This document shows, piece after piece, positions 16,225 through 24,635 of a DNA stretch of 64,000 nucleotides. The translations under genes were made by a program, and so were the position numbers. The stretch comes from a virus: positions 1 through 64,000 of the IMG/VR virus record IMGVR_UViG_3300021371_000012; one strand, 5' to 3'. The notes under the pieces were generated by a model, which did no database searches, was not told the origin of the DNA, and worked only from the letters and a program-made list of their open reading frames with translations. Position 1 is the first letter of the stretch. Every line of letters begins with the position of its first letter.

Positions 16225-18510
16225 ATGACTGAAATAATTAAAAGAGACGGAACAAAAGAACTATTAAATATTGAAAAATTACATAAAGTAGTATTTTTTG
16301 CTTGTGAAGATATTGCAGGAGTTTCTCCTAGTGAAGTAGAGATGCATAGTCAGCTTCAGTTTTATGATGGTATTAAAAGTTCTGATATTCAAGAAACCTT
16401 AATCAAATCAGCAGCGGATCTTATTAGTGAAGATACCCCAAACTATCAATATGTAGCTGGGCGTCTTATTACATATCACGTTCGTAAAATGGTTTATGGA
16501 CAGTATGAACCTATTTCTTTGCGTGAATTAGTAGAAAAAAATATTGAACGTGGTTTTTACGATCCTGAGATATTAAACTACTACACTAAAAAAGAATTTG
16601 ATATTCTAAATAAGCATATTAAACATAAGCGTGATGAAAATCTAACCTATGCTGCAATGGAGCAATTTAGAGGTAAATATTTAGTTCAAAACCGTGTAAC
16701 AAAGCAAATATTTGAAACACCTCAAATGGCTTATATGTTAATCGCAATGACTTTATTTAATAGCTATGATAAAGAAAATAGAATTAGATGGGTAAGAGAA
16801 TATTATGATGCAATTAGTAACTTTGATATTAGTCTTCCTACTCCTGTGATGGCCGGTGTGCGCACACCACAAAGACAATTTAGCTCTTGTGTACTTATCG
16901 AAACAGATGATTCACTTGATAGTATTAATGCTACTACTAGTAGTGTTGTTAAATATGTCAGCCAAAAAGCAGGCATTGGGATTGGAGCAGGTAGTATTAG
17001 AGCACTTGGTACTCCAATCCGGAATGGAGATGCTTACCACACAGGAGTTATTCCTTTTTATAAAATGTTTCAAGCAGCGACACGATCCTGTTCTCAAGGA
17101 GGAGTACGAAATGGTGCTGCTACTTTGTACTACCCAATTTGGCACTACGAAGTCGAAGATCTTTTAGTATTAAAAAATAATAAAGGTACAGAAGATAATA
17201 GGGTACGTCACATGGATTACGGAGTACAATTTAATAAATTAATGTACGAGCGTTTATTACAAGGAGGTGATATTACACTATTCTCTCCAAGTGACGTCCC
17301 ACACCTATATCATTCTTTTTTTAATGATCAAGAATTGTTTAAAATTGTATATGAAAAAGCAGAAAAAAATCCTGATATTCGTAAAAAAACTATTAAAGCA
17401 ATTGATTTGTTTTCTATGTTTATGGAAGAACGTAAAAATACAGGACGCATTTATTTAATGAATGTAGACCATGCTAATACACACTCTTCTTTTGATGAAA
17501 AATTAGCTCCGATACATCAATCTAATCTATGTTGTGAAATTGACTTACCAACAAAACCTTTACGTGATTTTAATGATCCTGACGGAGAAATTGCTCTATG
17601 TACTCTTTCAGCAATCAATTGGGGTAATATTCGTAAACCAGAAGATTTTGCAAAACCTTGTGAACTTGCTGTTCGTGGATTAGACGCTTTGTTATCTTAT
17701 CAACACTACCCTGTTTTGGCAGCAGAAATTTCTACAGATCTTAGAAGACCTCTAGGTATTGGTATTATCAACCTAGCATATTGGTTGGCTAAAAATAATA
17801 CAACATATCAAAATCCAGATTTAGAGCTTATTGACGAATATGCAGAAGCATGGAGTTATTATTTAATTAAAGCTTCTAATGATTTAGCAATTGAACAAGG
17901 TTTTTGTCCTGGCTATGTGGAAACAAAATACGGTAAAGGTATTACTCCAAATCAAACATATAAAAAAGATGTTGATGAATTAGTACCTCATGTAGAGCGC
18001 ATGGATTGGGAATCTCTAAGAAAAAGTTTAAAAGAGCATGGTATTAGAAATTCTACTTTAATGGCTTTGATGCCTGCAGAAACCTCAGCTCAGATTTCTA
18101 ATGCTACAAACGGCATTGAGCCTCCTCGTAGTTTTGTAAGTATTAAACAATCAAAAGATGGAGTATTAAAGCAGGTTGTTCCGGGTATCCATAAACTAAA
18201 GAAAAAATATGATCTACTATGGGATCAAAAATCACCAGAAGGTTATTTAAAAATTATGGCAGTGTTACAAAAATACATTGACCAAGGCATTAGCGTAAAC
18301 ACCAGTTATAATCCGGTGCATTATGAAGATGAGAAAATTCCAATGAGTACTATGATTCAGCATTTATTGATGTTTTATAAATACGGTGGAAAACAATTAT
18401 ACTATTTTAATACTTACGATGGACAGGGAGAAATAGATATAAATAAATTAGATGAAGAATTACCTTTAGAAGATATTGATGAAGGAGAATGTGAAAGTTG
18501 CGTGATATGA
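16225..18510 (+). CDS. nrdA: Ribonucleotide reductase class Ia, alpha subunit
   Basis: This 761-aa protein reduces ribonucleoside diphosphates to deoxy forms together with NrdB. It has an ATP-cone at residues 1-90. The redox Cys in SSCVLIETDD (about 220) and the active-site segment NLCCEIDLPT (about 431-440) are present, as is the paired Tyr in QLYYFNTYDG near the end. The C-terminal CESCVI shuttles electrons from glutaredoxin or thioredoxin. It supplies dNTPs from host ribonucleotides. AGGA precedes the ATG. nrdB follows after one small gene and glutaredoxin lies 4 kb downstream. Confidence 0.95.
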   Translation: MTEIIKRDGTKELLNIEKLHKVVFFACEDIAGVSPSEVEMHSQLQFYDGIKSSDIQETLIKSAADLISEDTPNYQYVAGRLITYHVRKMVYGQYEPISLRELVEKNIERGFYDPEILNYYTKKEFDILNKHIKHKRDENLTYAAMEQFRGKYLVQNRVTKQIFETPQMAYMLIAMTLFNSYDKENRIRWVREYYDAISNFDISLPTPVMAGVRTPQRQFSSCVLIETDDSLDSINATTSSVVKYVSQKAGIGIGAGSIRALGTPIRNGDAYHTGVIPFYKMFQAATRSCSQGGVRNGAATLYYPIWHYEVEDLLVLKNNKGTEDNRVRHMDYGVQFNKLMYERLLQGGDITLFSPSDVPHLYHSFFNDQELFKIVYEKAEKNPDIRKKTIKAIDLFSMFMEERKNTGRIYLMNVDHANTHSSFDEKLAPIHQSNLCCEIDLPTKPLRDFNDPDGEIALCTLSAINWGNIRKPEDFAKPCELAVRGLDALLSYQHYPVLAAEISTDLRRPLGIGIINLAYWLAKNNTTYQNPDLELIDEYAEAWSYYLIKASNDLAIEQGFCPGYVETKYGKGITPNQTYKKDVDELVPHVERMDWESLRKSLKEHGIRNSTLMALMPAETSAQISNATNGIEPPRSFVSIKQSKDGVLKQVVPGIHKLKKKYDLLWDQKSPEGYLKIMAVLQKYIDQGISVNTSYNPVHYEDEKIPMSTMIQHLLMFYKYGGKQLYYFNTYDGQGEIDINKLDEELPLEDIDEGECESCVI

Positions 18511-18911
18511 AAAAATTAATTATGATAGGATTATTAGTCTCTACCCCTGTTTTTGCAGAAGATGCTATCGTCAACGACCATTATAAAACAGTTATTGAGC
18601 AAAAACCTTACAAAGTAGAAGTTTGTAAAGATGTTACAGTATCAGGAGATAAAACAAAAGACACTTTAATGGGAGCCATTATAGGCGGAGCAATAGGAAA
18701 TAATGTTACTAAAAATGTTGAAAATGGTGGCGCCGTTGGAGCATTGTTAGGAGGTATTATTGCTAATCAAAACAGCGATGCTACTGGAGGAACAACCAGA
18801 CAGTGTTCTATAGAAACTCGTTACCAAGAAGAGTCAAAACAAGTATATAGTCATAGCACTGTTACTTTTTGGTCAAATGGAAAAAAATACAACTTAAGAT
18901 TTGATAGGTGA
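18507..18911 (+). CDS. Secreted glycine-zipper protein between nrdA and nrdB
   Basis: About 134 aa. The ATG overlaps the nrdA stop (ATGA). A TTG at 18498 lies better placed from GAAGGAG (18481-18487) and is an alternative. It has a signal peptide (KKLIMIGLLVSTPVFA) and a Gly-rich pair of helices (LMGAIIGGAIGNNV ... GGAVGALLGGIIANQ, about residues 55-90). This resembles the glycine-zipper 2TM domain of bacterial outer-membrane-associated proteins. Two Cys flank the zipper. Function unknown; it probably inserts in or associates with the cell envelope. Confidence 0.65.
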   Translation: MKKLIMIGLLVSTPVFAEDAIVNDHYKTVIEQKPYKVEVCKDVTVSGDKTKDTLMGAIIGGAIGNNVTKNVENGGAVGALLGGIIANQNSDATGGTTRQCSIETRYQEESKQVYSHSTVTFWSNGKKYNLRFDR

Positions 18912-18915
18912 TAGG

Positions 18916-20040
18916 ATGACAATATTAAACACAAAACAGAATGATCATACAAAAGCAAAAATGTTTTTTGATGACGAAGATTTAGGTATGCAAAGATATG
19001 ATACTCTCAAATATCGTGCATTTGATAAGCTTACTGACAAACAACTTGGTTTTTTCTGGAGGCCAGAAGAAATAGATATTTTACGTGATGCAGCTGATTT
19101 TAAAAATCTTACAGAACACGAGCAGCATATTTTTACATCTAATTTAAAGCGTCAAATTGTTTTAGACTCTGTACAAGGTCGTGCTCCTGCAGAATCCTTT
19201 GGCTCTATCGTAGGAATACCTGAACTTGAAAATTGGATTATTACTTGGACTTTTTCTGAGACTATTCATTCACGTTCTTATACTCATATTATTCGTAATA
19301 TCTACCCTAATCCATCAATAGTGTTCGATGAAATGATGAATATTAGTGAAATTATAGACTGTGCAGATAGTATTTCTAAACATTATGATAAATTAATTGA
19401 AATGACTAAATGGTATCAACTATTAGGAGAAGGTACTCACGAAGTCAATGGTAAAACAATCAAGATAGATCTTTATGAGCTTAAAAAATTACTATACTTA
19501 TGTATTGCCAGTGTAAATATTCTTGAAGGAGTTCGTTTCTATGTAAGTTTTGCTTGTAGTTGGGCATTTGCTGAATTGAAGAAAATGGAAGGTAATGCTA
19601 AAATTATTAAACTCATTGCCAGAGATGAAAATGTACACCTAGGCAGTACGCAACAAATACTAAAACTGCTTCCACAAGACGATCCCGAATTTATTAAAAT
19701 CGCAAAAGAATGTGAAAAAGAAGTTATTAATATGTTTATCGAAGCAGTTGATCAAGAGAAACAATGGGCAGACTATTTGTTCAAGGACGGTTCAATGATT
19801 GGTCTTAATTCGCAACTACTAAAAGACTATATTGAATGGATTGGTAATAAGAGAATAACAGCTATAGGACTTAGCTCACCTTATTCTGTTCCTAGAGCCA
19901 ATCCATTACCTTGGACACAAAAATGGATTAGTGGTGCTGAAGTACAAGTAGCACCACAAGAAACGGAAATTTCTTCATACGTAATCGGAGGTACTAAGCA
20001 AGATGTAACTAATGATTCGTTTAAGGGATTTTCACTTTAA
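18916..20040 (+). CDS. nrdB: Ribonucleotide reductase class Ia, beta subunit
   Basis: A 374-aa ferritin-like diiron protein that holds the tyrosyl radical. The segment FSETIHSRSYTHI (about residues 112-124) supplies Glu and His ligands and, four residues after the His, the radical Tyr. The second half gives ARDENVHLG (about 235) with Glu and His ligands. The presence of Tyr and both iron sites supports class Ia. An earlier TTG at 18901 is in frame; the ATG at 18916 preceded by GATAGG is preferred. Confidence 0.94.
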   Translation: MTILNTKQNDHTKAKMFFDDEDLGMQRYDTLKYRAFDKLTDKQLGFFWRPEEIDILRDAADFKNLTEHEQHIFTSNLKRQIVLDSVQGRAPAESFGSIVGIPELENWIITWTFSETIHSRSYTHIIRNIYPNPSIVFDEMMNISEIIDCADSISKHYDKLIEMTKWYQLLGEGTHEVNGKTIKIDLYELKKLLYLCIASVNILEGVRFYVSFACSWAFAELKKMEGNAKIIKLIARDENVHLGSTQQILKLLPQDDPEFIKIAKECEKEVINMFIEAVDQEKQWADYLFKDGSMIGLNSQLLKDYIEWIGNKRITAIGLSSPYSVPRANPLPWTQKWISGAEVQVAPQETEISSYVIGGTKQDVTNDSFKGFSL

Positions 20041-20056
20041 TAGAAAAGGAAAAAAA

Positions 20057-21136
20057 ATGAAGTATTTTGAAAAAGTGTTTCATACTATAGTAATCAGTAT
20101 ATTTTTAGGTTTTATGTCAGCAATTGCTGTAGCATCAGAGCCTGTTAAGGTAGGTTTTGTATATGTCGGGCCTATCGGTGATCATGGCTGGACATATCGT
20201 CATGACATTGGTCGTCAACAAGTAGAAGAAGCATACGGAGACAAAGTTAAAACAATCTACGCCGAAAGCGTACAATATGGCCCTGATGCAGAACGTGTAA
20301 TCCGGCAGATGGCAAAAGAAGGTGCTGACATCATCTTTGCTACAAGTTTTGGTTATATGGAACCAATGCTTAAAGTTGCTAAAGACTTTCCAAATGTAAA
20401 GTTTGAACATGCGACAGGTTATAAACGTGCAGACAATATGAGTACATACGGATTGCGCTTGTATCAAGCACGCCATGTGCAAGGTGTTATTGCAGGACTA
20501 ATGACAAAGACAAACAAGATTTGTTATGTTGGTGCGTACCCTATTCCAGAAGTCATCCGTGAAATTAATACCTATTATATGGGTGCAAAGAGTGTAAATC
20601 CTAAAGTTGACATTGATGTCATTTGGGTAAACACTTGGTACGATCCTAGTAAAGAAGCAGATGCTGCCAACGTTATGATGGCAGAAGGCTGTGACATGAT
20701 GGCACAACACACTGATTCACCTGCTCCATTACAGGCTGCACAACTAAAAGGCAAGTTAGGTTTTGGTCAAGCAAGTGATCAGATCAAGTTTGCTCCTAAA
20801 GCACAACTTACAGCAACTATTGACAACTGGGGTCCTTACTACATTAAGAAAGTAGGGCAGGTTATTGATGGTAACTGGCAAGTTGAAGATTACTTTGGTC
20901 ATATGAATGAAGATGCTGTGCAAATGGCGCCTTTTACAAATATGCCAGCAGACGTAGAAGCAAAAGCACAAGCAATTAAAGATGCTATTTCTAAAGGCGA
21001 GTACTTTGCATTTACAGGCCCAATTAAAGACAACACTGGTAAACTGCAACTTGCAGACGGCGTTGTTGCTGACGATGCACACCTTAACAGCATGATGTAT
21101 TATGTTGAAGGTATTGACGCAACGGTACCTAAGTAA
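20057..21136 (+). CDS. BMP-family ABC transporter substrate-binding protein
   Basis: A 359-aa periplasmic protein with a clear signal peptide cleaved near AVAS. The mature part begins VKVGFVYVGPIGDHGWTYRHD, followed by ADIIFATSFGYMEPM (about 85) and MAEGCDMMAQHTDSPAPLQAA (about 200), as in BMP/PnrA/Med-type binding proteins. Known members bind purine nucleosides or related bases and feed an ABC permease. No permease or ATPase is encoded here, so it would have to use host transporter parts. AAAAGGAAAAAAA precedes the ATG. Sampled lines here have about 48% GC against about 33% in nrdB. This indicates recent transfer, probably from a bacterium. Confidence 0.87.
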   Translation: MKYFEKVFHTIVISIFLGFMSAIAVASEPVKVGFVYVGPIGDHGWTYRHDIGRQQVEEAYGDKVKTIYAESVQYGPDAERVIRQMAKEGADIIFATSFGYMEPMLKVAKDFPNVKFEHATGYKRADNMSTYGLRLYQARHVQGVIAGLMTKTNKICYVGAYPIPEVIREINTYYMGAKSVNPKVDIDVIWVNTWYDPSKEADAANVMMAEGCDMMAQHTDSPAPLQAAQLKGKLGFGQASDQIKFAPKAQLTATIDNWGPYYIKKVGQVIDGNWQVEDYFGHMNEDAVQMAPFTNMPADVEAKAQAIKDAISKGEYFAFTGPIKDNTGKLQLADGVVADDAHLNSMMYYVEGIDATVPK

Positions 21137-21993
21137 TGATTCCAGTTATTGATTTCACATGTGAATCAGTATTGGAAGAGATTCGCGAAGCCTACACAAC
21201 TGTGGGCTTCGCTGTTTTTACTAATACACTAAATCCCAAAGATAAACAAACCATGCATCACTGGTTTGATTACATGAAGCAGTTCTTTGAATTGGACTTA
21301 GATACAAAAAAGAAATACAGTTATCAAGCAGAAAATAACTTAGGATACAGTGTAATGGGTGCAGAAAATGTAGACCCAACTGCTCCTAAAGATATGAAAG
21401 AAAGTTTTAATTACAATAATACTCGTATGCCTGACTCCCTATGGCCAGAGGAAGTTGACCTTCGTACAACAGGATTACAAACTATTCGTATTGCAGATGA
21501 TCTAACACTGCGTATACTTGCTAAGTTTGATACTATCCTAGACTGCGGTACTACACTAGTAGATGCGCATCAGGATCCATATAATACAACACGAGTAATT
21601 CACTACCCTGCATACACTGGTCCACTAGAAGACAAGCAAATGCGTATAGGTGAACACAGTGACTACGGCACCATCACACTGTTATGGCAGATCAATGATG
21701 TGCCAGGGCTTCAAGTACAGGATTTAGGAGGTGTCTGGCATCCTGTTCCCTATGCAGAAGATGGTGTCGTAGTTAACATTGGTGATTTGCTACAGCGTTG
21801 GACTAATGATTATTTCGTTAGTACAAAGCACAGAGTAGTTAACACACACATTGACCAAACACGCTACAGTATGCCACACTTTGTAGATCCTACACCAGGA
21901 ACTATTGTAAGTAACCTGCGTGATGAACCTGCAAAGTATGATCCCATTGAAAGCAAAGCATACCTGATGTGGCGACTAGCACAGAGTTATTAA
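21136..21993 (+). CDS. 2OG-Fe(II) oxygenase, isopenicillin N synthase-like
   Basis: A 285-aa protein, coupled by TAATG overlaps to the genes on both sides. The N-terminal half has the IPNS-type start (IPVIDFT ... GFAVFTN). The iron site is HSDYGTITLL (His and Asp, about residues 174-183) and STKHRVVN (distal His, about 230). RYSMPHFVDP (about 243) supplies the Arg and Ser that bind 2-oxoglutarate. Bacterial relatives near BMP transporters may act on purines or other small nitrogen compounds, but the substrate cannot be read from sequence. GC is near 50% in places. Confidence 0.85.
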   Translation: MIPVIDFTCESVLEEIREAYTTVGFAVFTNTLNPKDKQTMHHWFDYMKQFFELDLDTKKKYSYQAENNLGYSVMGAENVDPTAPKDMKESFNYNNTRMPDSLWPEEVDLRTTGLQTIRIADDLTLRILAKFDTILDCGTTLVDAHQDPYNTTRVIHYPAYTGPLEDKQMRIGEHSDYGTITLLWQINDVPGLQVQDLGGVWHPVPYAEDGVVVNIGDLLQRWTNDYFVSTKHRVVNTHIDQTRYSMPHFVDPTPGTIVSNLRDEPAKYDPIESKAYLMWRLAQSY

Positions 21994-22508
21994 TGATTAA
22001 ACAGTATATTAAAAGTTACCCAGACTTCCCTGTTGCAGACGTGGACTTTAAATGCACAGCAAGTTTATGTGCAAGTGAAGGATTTAAACTTACAAACAAC
22101 TACATGTATGATAACCTACTCAAGTATTGTCCTGTGGATAAAATTGTAGGTTTAGATGCAAGAGGTTTTATATTTGGTGCAGTGCTTGCACATAGAACAG
22201 GAAGCAGTCTTGTACTATGCCGTAAACAAGGCAAACTACCTGGTGCTACAGTAAGCAACACATTTGAACTAGAGTATGGTACTGCTACAATGGAAATACA
22301 AAAAGATAGTATCAACAGAGGCGATAGAGTTATTATTATAGACGACTTAATAGCTACTGGAGGTACTATGCAAGCCGCTATAGACATGATTTATGAACTA
22401 CACGCTACTCCTATTGCAGTAGCAGTAGCAATGGATTTAAATTTTTTAGGTGGTAGTAAAAAAATAAAAGAACAAGGTATAAATTTTTATGCTGCAACAA
22501 AGTATTAA
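21993..22508 (+). CDS. apt: Adenine phosphoribosyltransferase
   Basis: A 171-aa type I phosphoribosyltransferase. GLDARGFIFGAVLAHR, CRKQGKLPGATVS, LEYGTATMEIQ and the PRPP loop IIIDDLIATGGTMQAA (about residues 112-127) match APRT closely. It converts adenine and PRPP to AMP. The ATG overlaps the oxygenase stop. With the binding protein upstream and ribonucleotide reductase it completes a route from imported purine to deoxynucleotide. GC content (about 40% in a sampled line) lies between the insert and the flanking genes. Confidence 0.9.
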   Translation: MIKQYIKSYPDFPVADVDFKCTASLCASEGFKLTNNYMYDNLLKYCPVDKIVGLDARGFIFGAVLAHRTGSSLVLCRKQGKLPGATVSNTFELEYGTATMEIQKDSINRGDRVIIIDDLIATGGTMQAAIDMIYELHATPIAVAVAMDLNFLGGSKKIKEQGINFYAATKY

Positions 22509-22519
22509 AGGAGAACACA

Positions 22520-22744
22520 ATGAAAGCTATAATTTATTCAACCCCTGCTTGTGGGTATTGTAAAATGGCTAAAACTCTTATGGATAAACGTGGAATAAAA
22601 TATGAAGAGTTTATTATAGGACAAGACCTTACTAAAGAGGAACTAGTTGAAACACTTGGTAAGGAAGTCCGAACAGTCCCCCAGATTTTAGTTGACAATA
22701 ATTATGTAGGAGGTTATACTGAATTATCAAAATTTTTAGGATAA
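22520..22744 (+). CDS. Glutaredoxin
   Basis: A 74-aa thioredoxin-fold protein. The active site is TPACGYCKMA (CxxC at about residues 11-14), with the cis-Pro loop TVPQILVDN and a C-terminal GGYTEL that binds glutathione. It most likely reduces NrdA, whose C-terminal CESC tail is encoded upstream. AAAGGAGAACACA gives a good Shine-Dalgarno. The sampled line has about 27% GC, so the GC-rich insert ends before this gene. Confidence 0.93.
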   Translation: MKAIIYSTPACGYCKMAKTLMDKRGIKYEEFIIGQDLTKEELVETLGKEVRTVPQILVDNNYVGGYTELSKFLG

Positions 22745-22750
22745 TATAGT

Positions 22751-23197
22751 ATGGCAAGTAAAAGTAAAATAAAAGGTAGCGCGTATGAAGCTAAAATACG
22801 TGATCTGCTTACAAAAGAATTAAAAATTGAATTTAAACGTATGCCACTAAGCGGATCGCTTGAGTATTTAAAGGGAGACCTTTGGACACCATTTGATACC
22901 GCTGCGTGGCCTTATTGTATAGAATGTAAACATTATGCTGAAATAAATTGGAATAATTTATTAACTGCTAAATCTACAGAGCTTTATCAATTTTGGACAC
23001 AAACTATTCGTGAAGCAGAGGTGATGAAAAAGAAACCCTTATTAATTTATAGATGGAATCGTTCAAAAGATTTTGTTTGTTGGAACGATGATTTAGAAAT
23101 AGATCAATATATTTATGTAAACGCTTTTGAGCATGAGTTTAAAATGGGACTATTATCAGATTGGTTAGTCAAGTATAAAAAGCTAAATAATATTTGA
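22751..23197 (+). CDS. PD-(D/E)xK nuclease, Holliday junction resolvase-like
   Basis: A 148-aa protein with the order of residues seen in Hjc-like resolvases. They are KGSAYEAKIRDLL (Glu near residue 13), a conserved KGDLWTP (Asp near 38) and YCIECKHYAEINW (ExK near 57-59), then a helix with Gln in YQFWTQ. Such enzymes cut branched recombination products before packaging. Other small nucleases of the same fold are possible. Confidence 0.7.
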   Translation: MASKSKIKGSAYEAKIRDLLTKELKIEFKRMPLSGSLEYLKGDLWTPFDTAAWPYCIECKHYAEINWNNLLTAKSTELYQFWTQTIREAEVMKKKPLLIYRWNRSKDFVCWNDDLEIDQYIYVNAFEHEFKMGLLSDWLVKYKKLNNI

Positions 23198-23222
23198 CCG
23201 TTGCTTATTCTTATGTTATTAT
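23194..23222 (+). promoter_or_regulatory. Sigma-70-type promoter before exonuclease and dUTPase
   Basis: TTGACC (23194-23199) and TATTAT (23217-23222) are 17 bp apart. The predicted start near 23229 leaves a leader of about 23 nt with GGAGAG as Shine-Dalgarno. An imperfect inverted repeat (23205-23215 and 23227-23236) again flanks the -10 box, but no T-run follows it. Confidence 0.7.
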
Positions 23223-23251
23223 TAATCATAAAATAAACATGGAGAGTTCTA

Positions 23252-24106
23252 ATGAACAACGCAAAAGGCTGGAATGATCTTGCAGAGATGCAAGAGGACT
23301 ATAATAATGGAAATAACCTACTTTTAGTAGATGGTAACAACTTAGCGTACCGCTGGATTCAAAGACGTAATTATGACGACTTTGAGGATGATTATATAAA
23401 AACAGTTGAAAGCTTAAGTAAAAGTTACTCAGCTGGTCGTGTTATTGTATGTTTTGATTTTGGTAAAAGTTATTTTCGCTCAGATATGAGTGATGAGTAT
23501 AAATCTACACGTAAAAAACCTAAAGAACCAGAAGAAATTGCAAAGTATGAAGCGTTTTTTAATTGTCTAAACGCAACATATGAAAATATGCCTTTTGAAA
23601 AAATGAAATATAGAGGTATCGAAGCTGATGACCTTATTACTTATTTTGTTGAAAATTGTAAGGCTGACCACGACCATACTTGGATTGTTTCATCAGATAG
23701 AGATTTGTATCAACTTCTAGCCGATAATGTTTCTATTTTTAATATGTTTTCTCGCAGAGAAATTGATTTAGATTACTTAGATGAGACTATGGATATTAGT
23801 CCAGAACTATACCTATTTTCAAGATATATTGAAGGTGATAAATCTGACGCTATTTTCGGAGTAGAAGGGATTGGCCCAAAACGAGCCCAAGCTTTGTCTA
23901 AAGAATATAAAACACTAGAAGCTTTATTAGAAGCATTACCTTTAAAAGGACGTTCTAAATATATTCATAATCTGAATGATAGTACTGATCTTTTGCAAAA
24001 GAATGAACAGATGATAAACTTAAAACGATATAATAAAGATGCCATTCTTGCAGGTAAAGATGGTGAAGAAGTATGGAAGGAATTACAAAATTATGTCAAT
24101 GGTTGA
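23252..24106 (+). CDS. 5'-3' exonuclease, FEN/RNase H-like
   Basis: A 284-aa flap nuclease that would remove RNA primers. Metal-binding stretches are LLLVDGNNLAYR (about residues 23-34), VIVCFDFGKSYFR (about 65), YRGIEADDLITYF (about 118) and IVSSDRDLYQLL (about 140). A helix-hairpin-helix reads GDKSDAIFGVEGIGPKRA (about 190-207). It supplies the domain missing from the polymerase at 6821. It stands under its own promoter. Confidence 0.88.
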   Translation: MNNAKGWNDLAEMQEDYNNGNNLLLVDGNNLAYRWIQRRNYDDFEDDYIKTVESLSKSYSAGRVIVCFDFGKSYFRSDMSDEYKSTRKKPKEPEEIAKYEAFFNCLNATYENMPFEKMKYRGIEADDLITYFVENCKADHDHTWIVSSDRDLYQLLADNVSIFNMFSRREIDLDYLDETMDISPELYLFSRYIEGDKSDAIFGVEGIGPKRAQALSKEYKTLEALLEALPLKGRSKYIHNLNDSTDLLQKNEQMINLKRYNKDAILAGKDGEEVWKELQNYVNG

Positions 24107-24635
24107 TATTAAAATCGAAATTACTAAAGAAGCACAGTATTTAATTGATAGCCCTATGTTTCCTAATATTAGAAATTGGGAAATTACCCAAAATTACCCT
24201 CACGATGCTGGTTTTGATCTTCCTGCTTGTGTTAAAGATATATGGACTTTACGTCCTGGAGGGGTACATTTATTTCCAACAGGTATAAAAGTACAGCTTC
24301 CAATAGGGTGGGAGCTTCAAGTACGTCCTCGTAGCGGTTTAGCTTTAAAAAATGGAATTACTATTTTAAACACTCCTGGAACTGTAGACTATGCTTACAG
24401 AAGTGAAATTGGAGTAATGTTATATAATACAAGCAATAAACCTTTTGAAATTAGACCGGGCGATAGAATCGCACAAGCATGTATTCGTGCAGTTCCTACT
24501 GTGAATATCTCATATGTTGATGAGATTTCGGAAACTATTGAAGAAGAAGTTAAAGAATCTGGAACAGATCTTAAAGCTGAGATGGCTGCAAAATTAAATA
24601 AGAAACGTGGGGGATTTGGATCTTCGGGAGTTTAG
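24093..24635 (+). CDS. dut: dUTPase
   Basis: About 180 aa; hydrolyses dUTP to dUMP. All five trimeric dUTPase motifs are visible: DAGFDLPA, RPRSGLALK, GTVDYAYRSEIGV, RPGDRIAQA and C-terminal RGGFGSSG. Between motifs 4 and 5 there is an acidic linker of about 35 residues longer than usual. The ATG at 24093 overlaps the exonuclease end by 14 nt. Its stop overlaps the stop of the convergent fibre gene. Confidence 0.93.
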   Translation: MSMVDIKIEITKEAQYLIDSPMFPNIRNWEITQNYPHDAGFDLPACVKDIWTLRPGGVHLFPTGIKVQLPIGWELQVRPRSGLALKNGITILNTPGTVDYAYRSEIGVMLYNTSNKPFEIRPGDRIAQACIRAVPTVNISYVDEISETIEEEVKESGTDLKAEMAAKLNKKRGGFGSSGV

